Shown piece after piece: positions 1 through 10,069 of a stretch of 64,000 nucleotides of DNA. Below the pieces are notes generated by a model that did no database searches, was not told where the DNA came from, and was given only the letters and a program-made list of their open reading frames with translations. Each line of letters begins with the position of its first letter. Position 1 is the stretch's first letter. Where the stretch lies: contig NZ_AP026801.1 in the NCBI RefSeq assembly GCF_033095965.1, positions 372,001-436,000 on the forward strand. Direction: 5' to 3'. Origin of the DNA: Xylocopilactobacillus apis (lineage in GTDB: Bacteria; Bacillota; Bacilli; Lactobacillales; Lactobacillaceae). The position numbers were made by a program, and so were the translations under genes.

Positions 1-416
1 AAGTATATCCGGAAAAACAAGCAAAAGCTGAAGTTACAATTATGATTCATTCTCTAGTTTTACGAGCTGAACAGACAACGAATGATTTATATCAGAGTAT
101 TGATTTTGTTTCAGAAAAACTAGAACGTCAAATTAGAAAATACAAAACCCGAATTAATCGCCGGAACCGGGCAAAAGGCTTTAAAGAGTCTGAGCTTATC
201 ATTGATAGCGAAAAAGACACTGTTGAAGACGAAGCAACTCCAGTTGTACGGACTAAGCGACTTTCATTAAAGCCAATGGGTGCGGAAGAAGCAATTCTTC
301 AGATGAACTTATTGGGTCATGATTTCTTTATCTTTGAGGATGCTCAAACTAATGGTACTAGTATTGTCTATCGCAGACACGATGATAAATATGGTTTAAT
401 TGAAACTGATGAGTAG
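1..416 (+). CDS. hpf: Ribosome hibernation promoting factor, 3' part
   Basis: The reading frame is open from base 3, so the gene begins before the window. About 137 C-terminal residues are visible. The first part (VYPEKQAKAEVTIMIHSLVL) matches the S30AE fold of long-form HPF. The last ~55 residues (KRLSLKPMGAEEAILQMNLLGHDFF...VVYRR-like end) are the C-terminal dimerisation domain that drives 100S ribosome formation in Gram-positives. The position directly before secA and prfB is the usual Lactobacillaceae arrangement and supports the call. The protein acts in the cytoplasm on the 30S subunit during stationary phase. An intrinsic terminator follows. Confidence 0.93.
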   Translation, partial: VYPEKQAKAEVTIMIHSLVLRAEQTTNDLYQSIDFVSEKLERQIRKYKTRINRRNRAKGFKESELIIDSEKDTVEDEATPVVRTKRLSLKPMGAEEAILQMNLLGHDFFIFEDAQTNGTSIVYRRHDDKYGLIETDE

Positions 417-434
417 ATCTGGTTAATTTTGAAG

Positions 435-467
435 AGATCTTCTTCTTGAAAAGAAGATCTTTTTTTA
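435..467 (+). terminator. Intrinsic terminator after hpf
   Basis: A perfect 10-bp stem, AGATCTTCTT with AAGAAGATCT, encloses a six-base loop and is followed by a run of seven T. It lies just after the hpf stop codon. Confidence 0.9.
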
Positions 468-484
468 ACGTTATGTTACAACAG

Positions 485-513
485 TTCATTTTTTTTGTTA
501 AAAATTGTATAAT
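485..513 (+). promoter_or_regulatory. Likely secA promoter
   Basis: A perfect -10 box TATAAT at 508-513 lies 41 bases before the secA start. The hexamer 17 bases upstream (TTCATT) is a poor -35 match. It sits between the hpf terminator and secA, where a promoter is needed. Confidence 0.45.
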
Positions 514-553
514 AGTAATTTGTATAAATCCTGATTTTTTTAGGGAAGGTTAA

Positions 554-3037
554 ATGGTTAAAGAAAAAGATCCAACATTAAATAAAATTGAAGATCCTAA
601 GATTCAAGAAAACACAAAAAGAGCGCGTGAAGCTGGTACGATCGATATTAACAAACGGCCAGGTGCTTTTAATTTCTTGCGTCGATGGGTTGAAAGCGAT
701 AAACGCGAAGTTAATCGGATGGCAAAAATTGCCGATAAAGTAATTGCTCTGGAAGATGAGTATCAAAAATTATCCGATGATGAATTAAAGGCAAAAACTG
801 AAGAATTTAAGGGACGTTATCAAAAAGGTGAAACACTTGATCAATTGCTCCCAGAAGCTTTTGCTGCAGTAAGAGAAGGTTCACGCAGAGTCTTGGGATT
901 ATTTCCGTTTAAAGTCCAGATTATTGGAGGGATTGCCTTACATGAAGGTAATATCGCCGAAATGAAGACTGGTGAAGGGAAAACCTTAACTGCTACAATG
1001 CCTGTATATTTAAATGCAATTTCTGGTAAAGGCGTTCATGTTGTTACAGTAAATGAATATTTGTCAGAACGTGATGCTACTGAAATGGGTGAATTATACA
1101 ACTGGTTAGGATTATCAGTTGGTTTAAACCTGGCAAGTTTATCTTCAGAAGAGAAACGTGAAGCGTACGCAAAAGATATTACTTATTCTACGAATGCTGA
1201 ATTAGGGTTTGATTATTTGCGTGATAACATGGTCGTTTCAAATGACCAAATGGTTCAGCGCGGTTTAAATTTTGCAGTAGTCGATGAAGTTGACTCGATT
1301 TTAATTGATGAAGCAAGAACTCCTTTGATAATTTCGGGACAGGCTGAAAAGTCAAATGCTCTTTATATTAGAGCTGATCGTTTTGTTAAAACCTTAAAAG
1401 ATGAAGAAGATTACAAAATTGATTGGTCTACAAAGACGATTAGTTTGACTGAAGCCGGCATGCATAAAGCAGAAGAAAATTTTGGTCTTGATAATCTTTA
1501 TGACATTGAAAATACAGCGTTAACTCACCATTTAGAAGAAGCATTACGTGCTAACTATATCATGCTGAAAAACATTGATTATGTTGTTCAAGATGGCGAA
1601 GTTTTAATCGTTGATCCATTTACTGGACGTGCAATGGACGGTCGTCGTTGGTCTGACGGATTACACCAAGCAGTTGAAGCAAAAGAAGGCGTTGAGATTC
1701 AAGATGAATCTCAAACTGTTGCTACGATCACTTATCAGAATTATTTTAGAATGTATTCAAAATTGTCTGGTATGACTGGTACTGCAAAGACCGAAGAAGA
1801 AGAATTTATTGAAATTTATAACATGCGGGTTATTGAGGTTCCAACTAACCGTCCAATGATTAGGGTTGACCGTCATGATATTTTATATGCAACATTACAG
1901 AATAAGTTTGCGGCTGTTGTTAATGATATTATTGAACGGCACGAAAAAGGACAGCCGGTTTTAGTCGGAACGGTTGCCGTTGAAACTTCTGAATATTTAT
2001 CGCAGCTTTTAAATGAAGCACATGTACCTCATGTTGTTTTAAATGCTAAGCCGGAAAATATTACTCGTGAATCAGAAATCATTATGAATGCCGGTCAAAG
2101 AGGAGCCGTAACAATTGCTACAAATATGGCGGGTCGTGGGACCGATATTAAATTAGGACCAGGAGTTGTTGAACTCGGTGGCTTGATGGTTTTAGGTACA
2201 GAGCGTCATGAGTCTCGCAGAATTGATAATCAGCTGCGTGGCCGTTCTGGACGTCAGGGAGATCCTGGAGAATCACAATTTTATCTTTCACTTGAAGATG
2301 ATTTGATGAAACGTTTTGGATCAGAACAAATGAAGAAACGTTTGAAAATGCTCAAGATCAATGACAACGATTTAGTATTAGAAAGCAGAATTTTCACTCG
2401 ACAAGTCGAAGCTGCGCAAAAACGGGTTGAAGGTCAAAACTATGATGCTCGTAAGCAAACACTTCAGTATGACGATGTTATGCGTGAACAGCGTGAGGTT
2501 ATCTATAAGCAGCGCCGACAAGTTATTGATGAAGAAGAAACTTTAAAACCGGTATTCTTTGGAATGGCTGAACGTTCAATTAATCGAGTTGTCAATGTTC
2601 ATACTCAAGGTGATGATAAATCTAAATGGGATTTAGATAATATTGTAAATTTTGCTCAGACAACTTTAGTTGGAGAAGATGAAATTACAACTGATGACCT
2701 GAAAGACAAGTCAGCTGAAGAAATTAAAAAATATTTAATGGATTTTGTTACTAAAAACTACGATCATAAGTTTGAACAAATTGGTGATCCAGAACAAATG
2801 TTAGAATTCGAAAAGATTGTCATTTTGCGCGTCGTAGATGATCGTTGGACTAATCATATCGATGAAATGGATCAATTACGTAATTCAATTGGTTTACGTG
2901 GTTATGGTCAGATGAATCCATTAGTTGAATATCAAGAAGAAGGTTACAATAGTTTTGAAGTAATGATTGCTGACATCGAAGATGGAGTTACAAGACTCTT
3001 TATGAAGGCAGAAATTAGACAAAGCGTTGCTAACTAA
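554..3037 (+). CDS. secA: Preprotein translocase ATPase SecA
   Basis: SecA is the motor ATPase that pushes unfolded preproteins through SecYEG. Visible motifs are Walker A GEGKT (residues 140-144), the DEAD-type Walker [14 protein letters not shown] (244-256), the [20 protein letters not shown] preprotein crosslinking region, and helicase motif [12 protein letters not shown]. The ATG follows a good RBS (AGGGAAGG). Two features are unusual. About 40 charged residues precede [13 protein letters not shown], where SecA proteins normally begin. The protein also stops at [12 protein letters not shown], with no C-terminal cysteine/histidine zinc-binding tail. The total of 827 aa is therefore an extended front and a short end. 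Family assignment is certain; the role of the extension is unknown. Confidence 0.98.
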   Translation: MVKEKDPTLNKIEDPKIQENTKRAREAGTIDINKRPGAFNFLRRWVESDKREVNRMAKIADKVIALEDEYQKLSDDELKAKTEEFKGRYQKGETLDQLLPEAFAAVREGSRRVLGLFPFKVQIIGGIALHEGNIAEMKTGEGKTLTATMPVYLNAISGKGVHVVTVNEYLSERDATEMGELYNWLGLSVGLNLASLSSEEKREAYAKDITYSTNAELGFDYLRDNMVVSNDQMVQRGLNFAVVDEVDSILIDEARTPLIISGQAEKSNALYIRADRFVKTLKDEEDYKIDWSTKTISLTEAGMHKAEENFGLDNLYDIENTALTHHLEEALRANYIMLKNIDYVVQDGEVLIVDPFTGRAMDGRRWSDGLHQAVEAKEGVEIQDESQTVATITYQNYFRMYSKLSGMTGTAKTEEEEFIEIYNMRVIEVPTNRPMIRVDRHDILYATLQNKFAAVVNDIIERHEKGQPVLVGTVAVETSEYLSQLLNEAHVPHVVLNAKPENITRESEIIMNAGQRGAVTIATNMAGRGTDIKLGPGVVELGGLMVLGTERHESRRIDNQLRGRSGRQGDPGESQFYLSLEDDLMKRFGSEQMKKRLKMLKINDNDLVLESRIFTRQVEAAQKRVEGQNYDARKQTLQYDDVMREQREVIYKQRRQVIDEEETLKPVFFGMAERSINRVVNVHTQGDDKSKWDLDNIVNFAQTTLVGEDEITTDDLKDKSAEEIKKYLMDFVTKNYDHKFEQIGDPEQMLEFEKIVILRVVDDRWTNHIDEMDQLRNSIGLRGYGQMNPLVEYQEEGYNSFEVMIADIEDGVTRLFMKAEIRQSVAN

Positions 3038-3040
3038 GTA

Positions 3041-3068
3041 AAAAAGAATCGCTTCGGCGATTTTTTCT
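3041..3068 (+). terminator. Intrinsic terminator after secA
   Basis: The stem AATCGC / GCGATT closes on a CTTCGG-type tetraloop region, with flanking A and T runs that extend the helix and give the U-tract. It lies 3 bases after the secA stop. Confidence 0.75.
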
Positions 3069-3086
3069 ATCTAAAAGGAGAAATAA

Positions 3087-4212
3087 TTGGAATTAGGAAC
3101 AATAAAAAAAGAATTGGATAATTTTGATGCCAAAATAAATCAATTTAGGAGGTCACTTTGACCTAGAAGGTCTAGAAGCTCAGATTGCACAAAATGAGGA
3201 TCAAATGACAGAGCCAGACTTTTGGTCCGATGCAAAAAAGGCACAAGATTTAATTAATGAAACTAATAGTTTAAAAGATACTTATAATAATTTTAAGAAA
3301 TTGACTGAACAAGCTGATGAATTAAAAGTTTCTTATGATCTTGTCAGTGCAGAAGCAGATCAAGACATTCAACAAGAATTAGAGTCAGGGTTAATTAAAC
3401 TGCAAAATGATCTGCAGCACTACGAAATGCGTCAGCTTTTAAACGGTAAATATGATAAATTAAATGCTATTTTTGAAATTCATCCGGGTGCAGGAGGCAC
3501 TGAATCTCAAGATTGGGGAGAAATGCTTTACCGGATGTACAACCGTTATGCAGCTATTAGTGGCTTTGAGTTTGAACTTATTGACTATCAAGAGGGAGAA
3601 GAAGCAGGAATAAAAAGTGCAACCTTCGTGTTGAAAGGATATAATGCATATGGCCTTTCTAAATCAGAAAAAGGGGTTCATCGGCTGGTTCGAATTTCTC
3701 CTTTTAATGCTCAGGGTAAGCGTCAAACTTCGTTTACATCAATTGATGTAATTCCAGAAATTGATGATTCGATTGAAATTGATATCCGACCAGAAGATCT
3801 AAAAGTAGACGTTTATCGCTCAAGTGGAGCTGGGGGCCAACATATTAATAAGACTTCTAGTGCTGTGAGGATCACCCATTTGCCAACAGGACTGGTTGCA
3901 GCTTCTCAGGAACAGCGGTCTCAATTTCAAAATCGGGAAACTGCAATGACAATGTTAAAATCAAAACTTTATCAACTAGAGCGCGAGAAGAAAGAAAAAG
4001 AGATGGCCCAAATTAAAGGAAATCAAATGGAGAATGCCTGGGGCTCTCAAATTCGTTCTTATGTTTTTCATCCATACAATTTAGTAAAAGACCATCGAAC
4101 CGGCTTTGAAACAAGCGATGTAAACTCAGTGATGGATGGAAAATTAGAAGGCTTTGTTAATGCTTATCTGCAATGGAACTTGAATCAAAATAAGGAACAA
4201 GATATTGATTGA
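3087..4212 (+). CDS. prfB: Peptide chain release factor 2 (programmed +1 frameshift)
   Basis: RF2 ends translation at UGA and UAA. Translation starts at TTG 3087 behind AAGGAG and reaches an in-frame TGA at 3159 after 24 codons. The context is AGGAGG, TCA, then CTT TGA C, the classic RF2 slip site with an internal Shine-Dalgarno. Slipping one base gives ...RRSLDLEGLEAQ and joins the main frame, for 374 aa. In the full protein the SPF codon-recognition tripeptide is at about 204-206 and the GGQ peptidyl-hydrolysis motif at about 249-251. A conventional ATG at 3205 lies in the main frame but would remove the first 39 residues. The 3' end overlaps ftsE by 8 bases. Confidence 0.96.
3147..3162 (+). 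promoter_or_regulatory. RF2 programmed frameshift site
   Basis: An internal Shine-Dalgarno AGGAGG (3147-3152) lies three bases before CTT TGA C, with the stop codon TGA at 3159-3161. In known RF2 genes, slow recognition of this UGA when RF2 is scarce favours the +1 slip, giving negative autoregulation. Confidence 0.93.
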
Positions 4213-4891
4213 ATTAAAAAATGTGATAAAAGAATATCCTAATGGAATTACCGCTTTAAAAGGAATTGATCTCAAAATCGAACAAGGTGAGTTTATTTAT
4301 ATCGTTGGTGCTTCAGGCTCCGGAAAATCAACTCTTATTAAAACTCTTTATCGGGAAGAGCGAGTAACTTCTGGAATTATCAAAGTAAACGAATATGATT
4401 TAATGAGGATGAAAAATAGCCGAGTTCCTTATCTTCGTCGTGAACTTGGTGTTGTATTTCAAGATTTTCGCCTTTTGCCGCGGTTAACGGCATATGAAAA
4501 TGTTGCTTATGCAATGGAAGTAATTGAAAAAAGACCAGAAGAAATTAGAACGCGAGTAATTGAAGTTCTAGAAATGGTCGGCTTAAAAGACAAAATTAGA
4601 CGATATCCAAATGAATTATCAGGTGGTGAACAGCAGCGAGTTGCAATTGCTCGTGCAATTACGAATAAACCATCGATTTTAATTGCTGACGAACCTACAG
4701 GAAATCTTGATCCTGATACCTCTGATGAAATCATGGAAATTCTTGAACGAATTAATCAACAAAATACAACAGTAATTATGGCAACTCATAATCAAGGAAT
4801 TGTTGATAAGTATGTCCATCGAGTTTTGACAATTAGACAAGGGCATTTAATTAGTGATCAAGAAGAAGGAGCTTATCGTTATGAAGCTTAG
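4205..4891 (+). CDS. ftsE: Cell-division ABC ATPase FtsE
   Basis: FtsE is the cytoplasmic ATPase of the FtsEX complex, which controls peptidoglycan hydrolases during division. At 228 aa it has the usual length. It has Walker [10 protein letters not shown] (35-43), signature LSGGEQQR (138-145) and Walker B ILIADEP (158-164) followed by TGNLDP, typical of FtsE/LolD-type ATPases. It starts with TTG inside the end of prfB and overlaps ftsX by 11 bases, so the pair is translationally coupled. Confidence 0.96.
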   Translation: MIELKNVIKEYPNGITALKGIDLKIEQGEFIYIVGASGSGKSTLIKTLYREERVTSGIIKVNEYDLMRMKNSRVPYLRRELGVVFQDFRLLPRLTAYENVAYAMEVIEKRPEEIRTRVIEVLEMVGLKDKIRRYPNELSGGEQQRVAIARAITNKPSILIADEPTGNLDPDTSDEIMEILERINQQNTTVIMATHNQGIVDKYVHRVLTIRQGHLISDQEEGAYRYEA

Positions 4892-5768
4892 AACTATTTG
4901 GCGTCATATAGTTGATAGTTTAAAAAGTATCCGCCGTAATGGATGGATGACTTTTGCTGCCGTTAGTGCAGTTACTGTTACTCTTTTTATTGTAGGGGTA
5001 CTTTTTACTGCAATTTTTAATGTTGGAAATATTTCGGGTCAGATTGAAAAAGACGTTAAGGTTCGAGTTGAAATTGATACTAAAGCATCAAAATCTCAAG
5101 AATCGGCTTTAAGAAAGAAAATTGAAAATATTTCAGATGTTAATAAAGTTACTTTTTCAAGCAAGACCAATGAATTGGACAAAATTACCAAAGTGTACAA
5201 TTCTAATTTTAAAATGTTTTCGGGTGATGCAAATCCGTTAAGTGATGTTTTTGTTGTTGAAACAAAAAGCCCTAAGAAAACTATTAAGGTAGCAAAAGAG
5301 ATTCGTTCTTTAGATAATGTTTATCGTGCGCAGTACGGCGGAGATCAGGCTAAAAATCTCTTTAAGTTTATGAGTGGAGTTCAATTTTGGAGTATTATTT
5401 CAATTATAATTTTGGTGGCAATTGCCTTATTCTTGATTTCAAACGTTATTAGATTAACTATCCTTTCAAGGAAAAATGAAATTCAGGCGATGCGTTTAGT
5501 TGGTGCAACTAGCTGGTATATCAGATGGCCTTTTCTACTAGAAGGAGCAGAAACTGGAATTTTAGGCTCAATTATTCCAATAATCTTAATTAATTGGGGC
5601 TATACTGTTGTTTATAATCAAACAGTTAGTGGATTAACTAATTCAGGCTATACTCTTTATGCACCAGGGGGATTCCTTTTCCAAATTGATTTATTACTAA
5701 TTTTGTTAGCTATTATCATCGGAAGCCTTGGTTCGCTGGTTTCAATGAGAAGATTTCTAAAAATTTAA
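4881..5768 (+). CDS. ftsX: Cell-division permease-like protein FtsX
   Basis: This is the membrane partner of FtsE, 295 aa. One N-terminal membrane segment (GWMTFAAVSAVTVTLFIVGV) is followed by an extracellular domain of about 120 residues and three C-terminal membrane helices, the FtsX topology. The ATG at 4881 is chosen because AAGGAG lies about 10 bases upstream; a GTG at 4854 is in frame but lacks a site. It signals to extracellular wall hydrolases through the extracellular loop. Confidence 0.95.
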   Translation: MKLRTIWRHIVDSLKSIRRNGWMTFAAVSAVTVTLFIVGVLFTAIFNVGNISGQIEKDVKVRVEIDTKASKSQESALRKKIENISDVNKVTFSSKTNELDKITKVYNSNFKMFSGDANPLSDVFVVETKSPKKTIKVAKEIRSLDNVYRAQYGGDQAKNLFKFMSGVQFWSIISIIILVAIALFLISNVIRLTILSRKNEIQAMRLVGATSWYIRWPFLLEGAETGILGSIIPIILINWGYTVVYNQTVSGLTNSGYTLYAPGGFLFQIDLLLILLAIIIGSLGSLVSMRRFLKI

Positions 5769-5804
5769 TATAATTTCTCTCCAATTTGGAGCGAAGGAGA
5801 AGTT

Positions 5805-6689
5805 TTGAAGTATAAAAAGTTACTGCTATTTTTAATTTTACCAGTAGTGGCTTTGAGCCTAACTGCTTGCGGTGTAAAGGTTAAAGGTCAGCAGCTTACA
5901 GCTGTAGGTTCTACGGCATTACAACCACTAGTTGAAGCAGCTGCCGAAGATTATAGTCAAACTCATAGTGGAATTTTTGTAAATGTTCAAGGTGGTGGTT
6001 CAGGCACGGGACTTTCAGAAATTCAGCAAGGTGCTGTAGATATTGGAATGAGCGATCTTTTTGCGGAAGAAAAACGTGGCATTGATACTAAACAGCTTCA
6101 AGATCATCGGCTTCTAGTAACGGGAATTGCACCAGTCGTTAACAATAAAGTAAAAGTAGAAAATTTAACATTTAAACAATTAAGAGATATTTTTTCGGGG
6201 AAAATTACCAATTGGAAAAAGATTACGGGTCAAAATTTACCAATTGTAATTGTAAATCGAGCTAATGGTAGTGGAACACGTTTTAATTTTGAAAAGATTG
6301 TCCTAAATGGACAAACGGCAAAAGCGTCTCAGGAACAAGATTCAAGCGGAATGACAATTTCAATTGTCAGTTCAACTCCGGGAGCAATTAGTTATGTTTC
6401 TTTTGCGTATCTAAAAAATAGTGTTTTACAGCCTACAGTTGAAGGTGTTCGCCCAACTCAAAAAAATGTTACTACTAATAAGTGGAAAATTTGGTCTTAT
6501 GAGCATCTTTATACCCGTAAAAATCCAAATAAAACCACGGTTAGCTTTTTAAATTATTTACAGTCTGAGAAGTTAACTGAACTAATTAAATCAATGAAAT
6601 ATATTCCAACCAGCCAAATGAAGGTTGAACGGGATGTTAATGGTAAGGTTAAAAAATTAGCGCCGGAGCTAAATCATGGATCCAATTAA
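5805..6689 (+). CDS. pstS: Phosphate ABC transporter, phosphate-binding lipoprotein
   Basis: PstS captures extracellular phosphate for the PstCAB importer. It starts with TTG behind GAAGGAGA. The signal peptide ends in a lipobox LTAC with the lipidated cysteine at residue 22. The mature protein has the PstS phosphate-loop motifs AVGSTALQPLVEAAAEDY and GGGSGTGLSEIQQGAVDIGM, and NRANGSGTRFNFE further on. Length 294 aa is normal. It begins only 36 bases after ftsX with no phoPR between, and overlaps pstC by 14 bases. Confidence 0.96.
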   Translation: MKYKKLLLFLILPVVALSLTACGVKVKGQQLTAVGSTALQPLVEAAAEDYSQTHSGIFVNVQGGGSGTGLSEIQQGAVDIGMSDLFAEEKRGIDTKQLQDHRLLVTGIAPVVNNKVKVENLTFKQLRDIFSGKITNWKKITGQNLPIVIVNRANGSGTRFNFEKIVLNGQTAKASQEQDSSGMTISIVSSTPGAISYVSFAYLKNSVLQPTVEGVRPTQKNVTTNKWKIWSYEHLYTRKNPNKTTVSFLNYLQSEKLTELIKSMKYIPTSQMKVERDVNGKVKKLAPELNHGSN

Positions 6690-7584
6690 AGAGAGCTTAC
6701 TTAAAACTTCAAAAAAAACAAAAGAAGAAAAAATTGGGAAGATAATTACCACTTTTTGTATTTTGCTGATCATTGTGATGGTGGGGGCAATTTTATTATT
6801 TGTAACCTTTAAAGGTTTAGCAACTTTTTTTGTTAATAAAGTTAATCCAATTTCATTTTTGTTTGGAACTAAGTGGAACCCATCGCTTGATAAACCCCAG
6901 GTTGGTGCCCTGCCAATGTTTCTGGGTTCTTTATTAGTTACTATTTTTTCAGCATTAGTGGCAACTCCGTTTGCGATTGGAGCAGCTACTTTTATGACGG
7001 AAATTTCTCCTAGATCAGGGAAAAAATATTTACAGCCGGTAATGGAATTACTAGTGGGAATTCCTTCTGTTGTTTATGGATTTGTTGGATTAGCAGTATT
7101 TGTTCCATTAATCAGAAAAATTTTTGGCGGTACAGGATTTGGAATCTTAACTGCAACCCTTGTACTTTTTGTGATGGTTTTGCCAACGATTACTTCGATG
7201 ACTACGGATGCTTTAAATTCGGTTCCTAGAAATTATCGTGAATCTTCTTTGGCCTTAGGGGCGACAAGATTTCAGACAATTTATAAAGTTGTTTGGCGGG
7301 CTGCAACTCCTGGCATCATGACCGCGGTAGTCTTCGGGATGGCACGTGCTTTTGGAGAAGCACTAGCGGTTCAAATGGTAATTGGGAACGCTGCTTTGAT
7401 GCCTTCAAGTTTAACCAATCCGGCTTCGACATTAACTTCTATTTTGACAATGGGGATTGGTAATTCGGTTTCCGGAACATTAGAAAATAATGCTCTTTGG
7501 TCCTTAGCGTTACTATTGCTTTTAATGTCACTGTTATTTAACATGTTGGTTCGTTGGATTGGTAAGAGGAGTTCTTTGAAATGA
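6676..7584 (+). CDS. pstC: Phosphate ABC transporter permease PstC
   Basis: One of the two membrane subunits of the high-affinity phosphate importer, 302 aa with about six membrane helices. The coupling motif appears as EALAVQMVIGNA after SLALGATRFQTIYKVVWRAA, the EAA loop that docks on PstB. The GIPSVVYGFVGL segment is typical of PstC. Both ends overlap neighbouring pst genes, so it is part of a tight operon. Confidence 0.96.
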   Translation: MDPIKESLLKTSKKTKEEKIGKIITTFCILLIIVMVGAILLFVTFKGLATFFVNKVNPISFLFGTKWNPSLDKPQVGALPMFLGSLLVTIFSALVATPFAIGAATFMTEISPRSGKKYLQPVMELLVGIPSVVYGFVGLAVFVPLIRKIFGGTGFGILTATLVLFVMVLPTITSMTTDALNSVPRNYRESSLALGATRFQTIYKVVWRAATPGIMTAVVFGMARAFGEALAVQMVIGNAALMPSSLTNPASTLTSILTMGIGNSVSGTLENNALWSLALLLLLMSLLFNMLVRWIGKRSSLK

Positions 7585-8492
7585 ATAGTGCAAAAAAAAG
7601 TCGTGACAGCCAATTCAGTGATCGAGTAGCAAACGTTGTATTTTATGCAATTGCGGGTATTATCTGTTTAATCTTAGCAGCATTGCTTCTATACATTTTA
7701 ATTACTGGGTTACCGCATGTTTCATGGAAATTTTTGACCTCCACTTCCAAATCATTTCAGGCAGGTGGAGGAATTGGAATTCAATTATTCAATTCGTTTT
7801 ACCTGTTAATTTTAACGATGATTATTTCCATTCCGATTTCTTTAGGCGCTGGAATTTGGCTTTCAGAATACGCGAAAAAGAATCGTTTTACGGATATTAT
7901 TCGTACAACGATTGAAATTTTAAGTTCTTTACCCTCAGTTGTGGTTGGACTTTTTGGCTTTATTTTATTTGTTTTACAATTTCACATGGGTTTTTCTTTA
8001 TTGTCAGGAGCCCTTGCGTTAACAATTTTTAGTTTACCGCTTTTAACAACTAATGTTGAAAATGCACTCCAGTCGATTCATTTTACTCAAAGAGAGGCAG
8101 GACTTGCTTTAGGACTTTCTAGAATTGAAACTGTGTGGAAAATTGTAATTCCAGCGGCCCTTCCGAGTATCATCACGGGAATGATTTTAGCTTCCGGGAG
8201 AGTTTTTGGTGAAGCCGCTGCTTTAATTTATACAGCAGGTCAAAGTGCGCCGGCATTAAACTTTTCTAATTGGAATATTTTTGATATTTCAAGTCCTTTA
8301 AGTCCTTTTAGACCAGCAGAAACTCTGGCAGTTCATATTTGGAAAGTGAACTCAGAAGGATTAATCCCGGATGCTTCCCAAGTTTCAGCAGGAGCTTCAG
8401 CAGTATTGATTATTGCGGTTTTAATTTTTAACTTTGGGGCAAGATATCTAGGTAATCGCCTTTATAAACATATGACGGGGAATCAAAGTTGA
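7581..8492 (+). CDS. pstA: Phosphate ABC transporter permease PstA
   Basis: Second membrane subunit of the Pst importer, 303 aa with six predicted helices. The EAA-type loop is AGLALGLSRIETVWKIVIPA followed by ASGRVFGEAAALIYTAG, and SSLPSVVVGLFGF parallels the PstC motif. It overlaps pstC by 4 bases and pstB by 4 bases. Confidence 0.96.
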   Translation: MNSAKKSRDSQFSDRVANVVFYAIAGIICLILAALLLYILITGLPHVSWKFLTSTSKSFQAGGGIGIQLFNSFYLLILTMIISIPISLGAGIWLSEYAKKNRFTDIIRTTIEILSSLPSVVVGLFGFILFVLQFHMGFSLLSGALALTIFSLPLLTTNVENALQSIHFTQREAGLALGLSRIETVWKIVIPAALPSIITGMILASGRVFGEAAALIYTAGQSAPALNFSNWNIFDISSPLSPFRPAETLAVHIWKVNSEGLIPDASQVSAGASAVLIIAVLIFNFGARYLGNRLYKHMTGNQS

Positions 8493-9295
8493 TTGATGAA
8501 AATTCAGAAACTTATATTCGGGATCTAAAAAAAGAAGATCGAGAACTTGCACTAAGTACCGATGATTTACATGTTTGGTATGGAGAGCATGAGGCAATTC
8601 ATGGGGTGTCTTTGGGTTTTGAAAGATTTAAAATTTCTGCGCTGATTGGAGCTTCAGGATCTGGTAAATCTACCTACTTACGTTCGCTAAATCGAATGAA
8701 TGATAATATTTATGGTACTAAAGTTCTTGGAAAAATTATGTACCGTGGTTTAGATATTAATTCAGATAAAATTGATGTTTATGAAATGAGAAAGCATATT
8801 GGAATGGTGTTTCAGCAGCCTAACCCTTTTGCTAAATCGATTTATGATAATATTACTTTTGCTTTAAAGCAGCATGGTGAAAAAGATAAAGCAAAGCTTG
8901 ATGCAATTGTTGAAAAGACTTTAAAGCAGGCAGCTTTGTGGGAACAAGTTAAGGACAAATTGCATACCAGCGCTTTAGCTCTGTCGGGAGGACAAGCTCA
9001 AAGGCTTTGCATTGCTCGAGCAATTGCGATGGAACCTGATATTTTACTGATGGATGAACCAGCAAGTGCACTAGATCCGATTTCAACCCAAGCAGTTGAA
9101 GATACAATGATGGAGTTAAAAGATCGGTATACAATTATTATTGTGACCCATAATATGCAGCAGGCAGCCAGAATTAGTGATTTTACAGCCTTTTTTCATC
9201 ATGGTAATGTTTATGAATATGATGATACAAAGAATATTTTCATGCGTCCGCGAATAAAATTAACGGATGATTATGTCTCTGGACATTTTGGTTAA
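8489..9295 (+). CDS. pstB1: Phosphate ABC transporter ATPase PstB (first copy)
   Basis: ATP-hydrolysing subunit of the phosphate importer, 268 aa. It has Walker [10 protein letters not shown] (54-62), FQQPNPF in the Q-loop typical of PstB, signature LSGGQAQR and Walker B ILLMDEP. It starts with TTG and has about 18 extra N-terminal residues relative to the second copy. The signature has LSGGQAQR where the second copy has LSGGQQQR. Tandem pstB genes are common in Lactobacillales; whether the copies are redundant or alternate is not shown here. Confidence 0.95.
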   Translation: MIDENSETYIRDLKKEDRELALSTDDLHVWYGEHEAIHGVSLGFERFKISALIGASGSGKSTYLRSLNRMNDNIYGTKVLGKIMYRGLDINSDKIDVYEMRKHIGMVFQQPNPFAKSIYDNITFALKQHGEKDKAKLDAIVEKTLKQAALWEQVKDKLHTSALALSGGQAQRLCIARAIAMEPDILLMDEPASALDPISTQAVEDTMMELKDRYTIIIVTHNMQQAARISDFTAFFHHGNVYEYDDTKNIFMRPRIKLTDDYVSGHFG

Positions 9296-9303
9296 AGGTA
9301 AAC

Positions 9304-10056
9304 ATGGCATTAATAAAAACAACAAATTTAAATCTCTATTATGGAAAGTTTGAAGCCTTACATGGAATTTCAATTGAATTCAAGAAAAATGAAATTTCTG
9401 CTTTAATCGGACCATCCGGCTGTGGTAAATCTACATATCTTCGAACTTTAAATCGAATGAATGATTTGATTCCGGGAGTAACTATTACCGGTAAAACAGT
9501 GATCGGAGATACAGATATTTATGCACCTTCAACTGACGTTACTAAATTAAGAAAGAGAGTGGGTATGGTTTTTCAGCAGCCTAATCCGTTCCCTTTCTCA
9601 ATTTTTGAAAACGTGGTTTATGGTCTGAAAATTGCGGGAGTTAAAGATAAATCTCAATTAGAAGAAGTGTGTGAAAGATCTTTAAAAGAAGCAGATATTT
9701 GGGAAGATGTGAAAGATAAACTCAATTCTTCGGCTCTTGGACTTTCGGGCGGGCAGCAGCAAAGAGTATGTATCGCCAGAGTATTAGCAGTTAGGCCAGA
9801 AATTATTCTTTTAGATGAACCGACAAGTGCGTTGGATCCGATTTCAACCAATAAAATCGAAGATATGCTTCTTTCGATGAAGGATCATTATACGATTATT
9901 ATGGTCACTCATAATATGCATCAGGCTTCGCGAATTGCTGATATGACTGCATTTTTTTTACAAGGAAAATTAATAGAATTTGATAAAACATCGAAAATGT
10001 TCCTAAATCCAGAGCAACAAGAAACTCAGGATTATATTTCAGGAAGATTTGGTTAG
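9304..10056 (+). CDS. pstB2: Phosphate ABC transporter ATPase PstB (second copy)
   Basis: Second PstB, 250 aa, the length of the canonical protein. It has Walker [10 protein letters not shown] (36-44), Q-loop [10 protein letters not shown], signature LSGGQQQR and Walker [14 protein letters not shown]. It is 8 bases after the first copy and 13 bases before phoU. Divergence from the first copy across most of its length points to an old duplication rather than a recent one. Confidence 0.96.
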   Translation: MALIKTTNLNLYYGKFEALHGISIEFKKNEISALIGPSGCGKSTYLRTLNRMNDLIPGVTITGKTVIGDTDIYAPSTDVTKLRKRVGMVFQQPNPFPFSIFENVVYGLKIAGVKDKSQLEEVCERSLKEADIWEDVKDKLNSSALGLSGGQQQRVCIARVLAVRPEIILLDEPTSALDPISTNKIEDMLLSMKDHYTIIMVTHNMHQASRIADMTAFFLQGKLIEFDKTSKMFLNPEQQETQDYISGRFG

Positions 10057-10069
10057 AAAGGAATAAAGT

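Noticed and set aside
4854-4880. Longer FtsX start at GTG 4854
   Set aside because: No RBS before it, and its extra residues are encoded by the RBS region of the better ATG at 4881.
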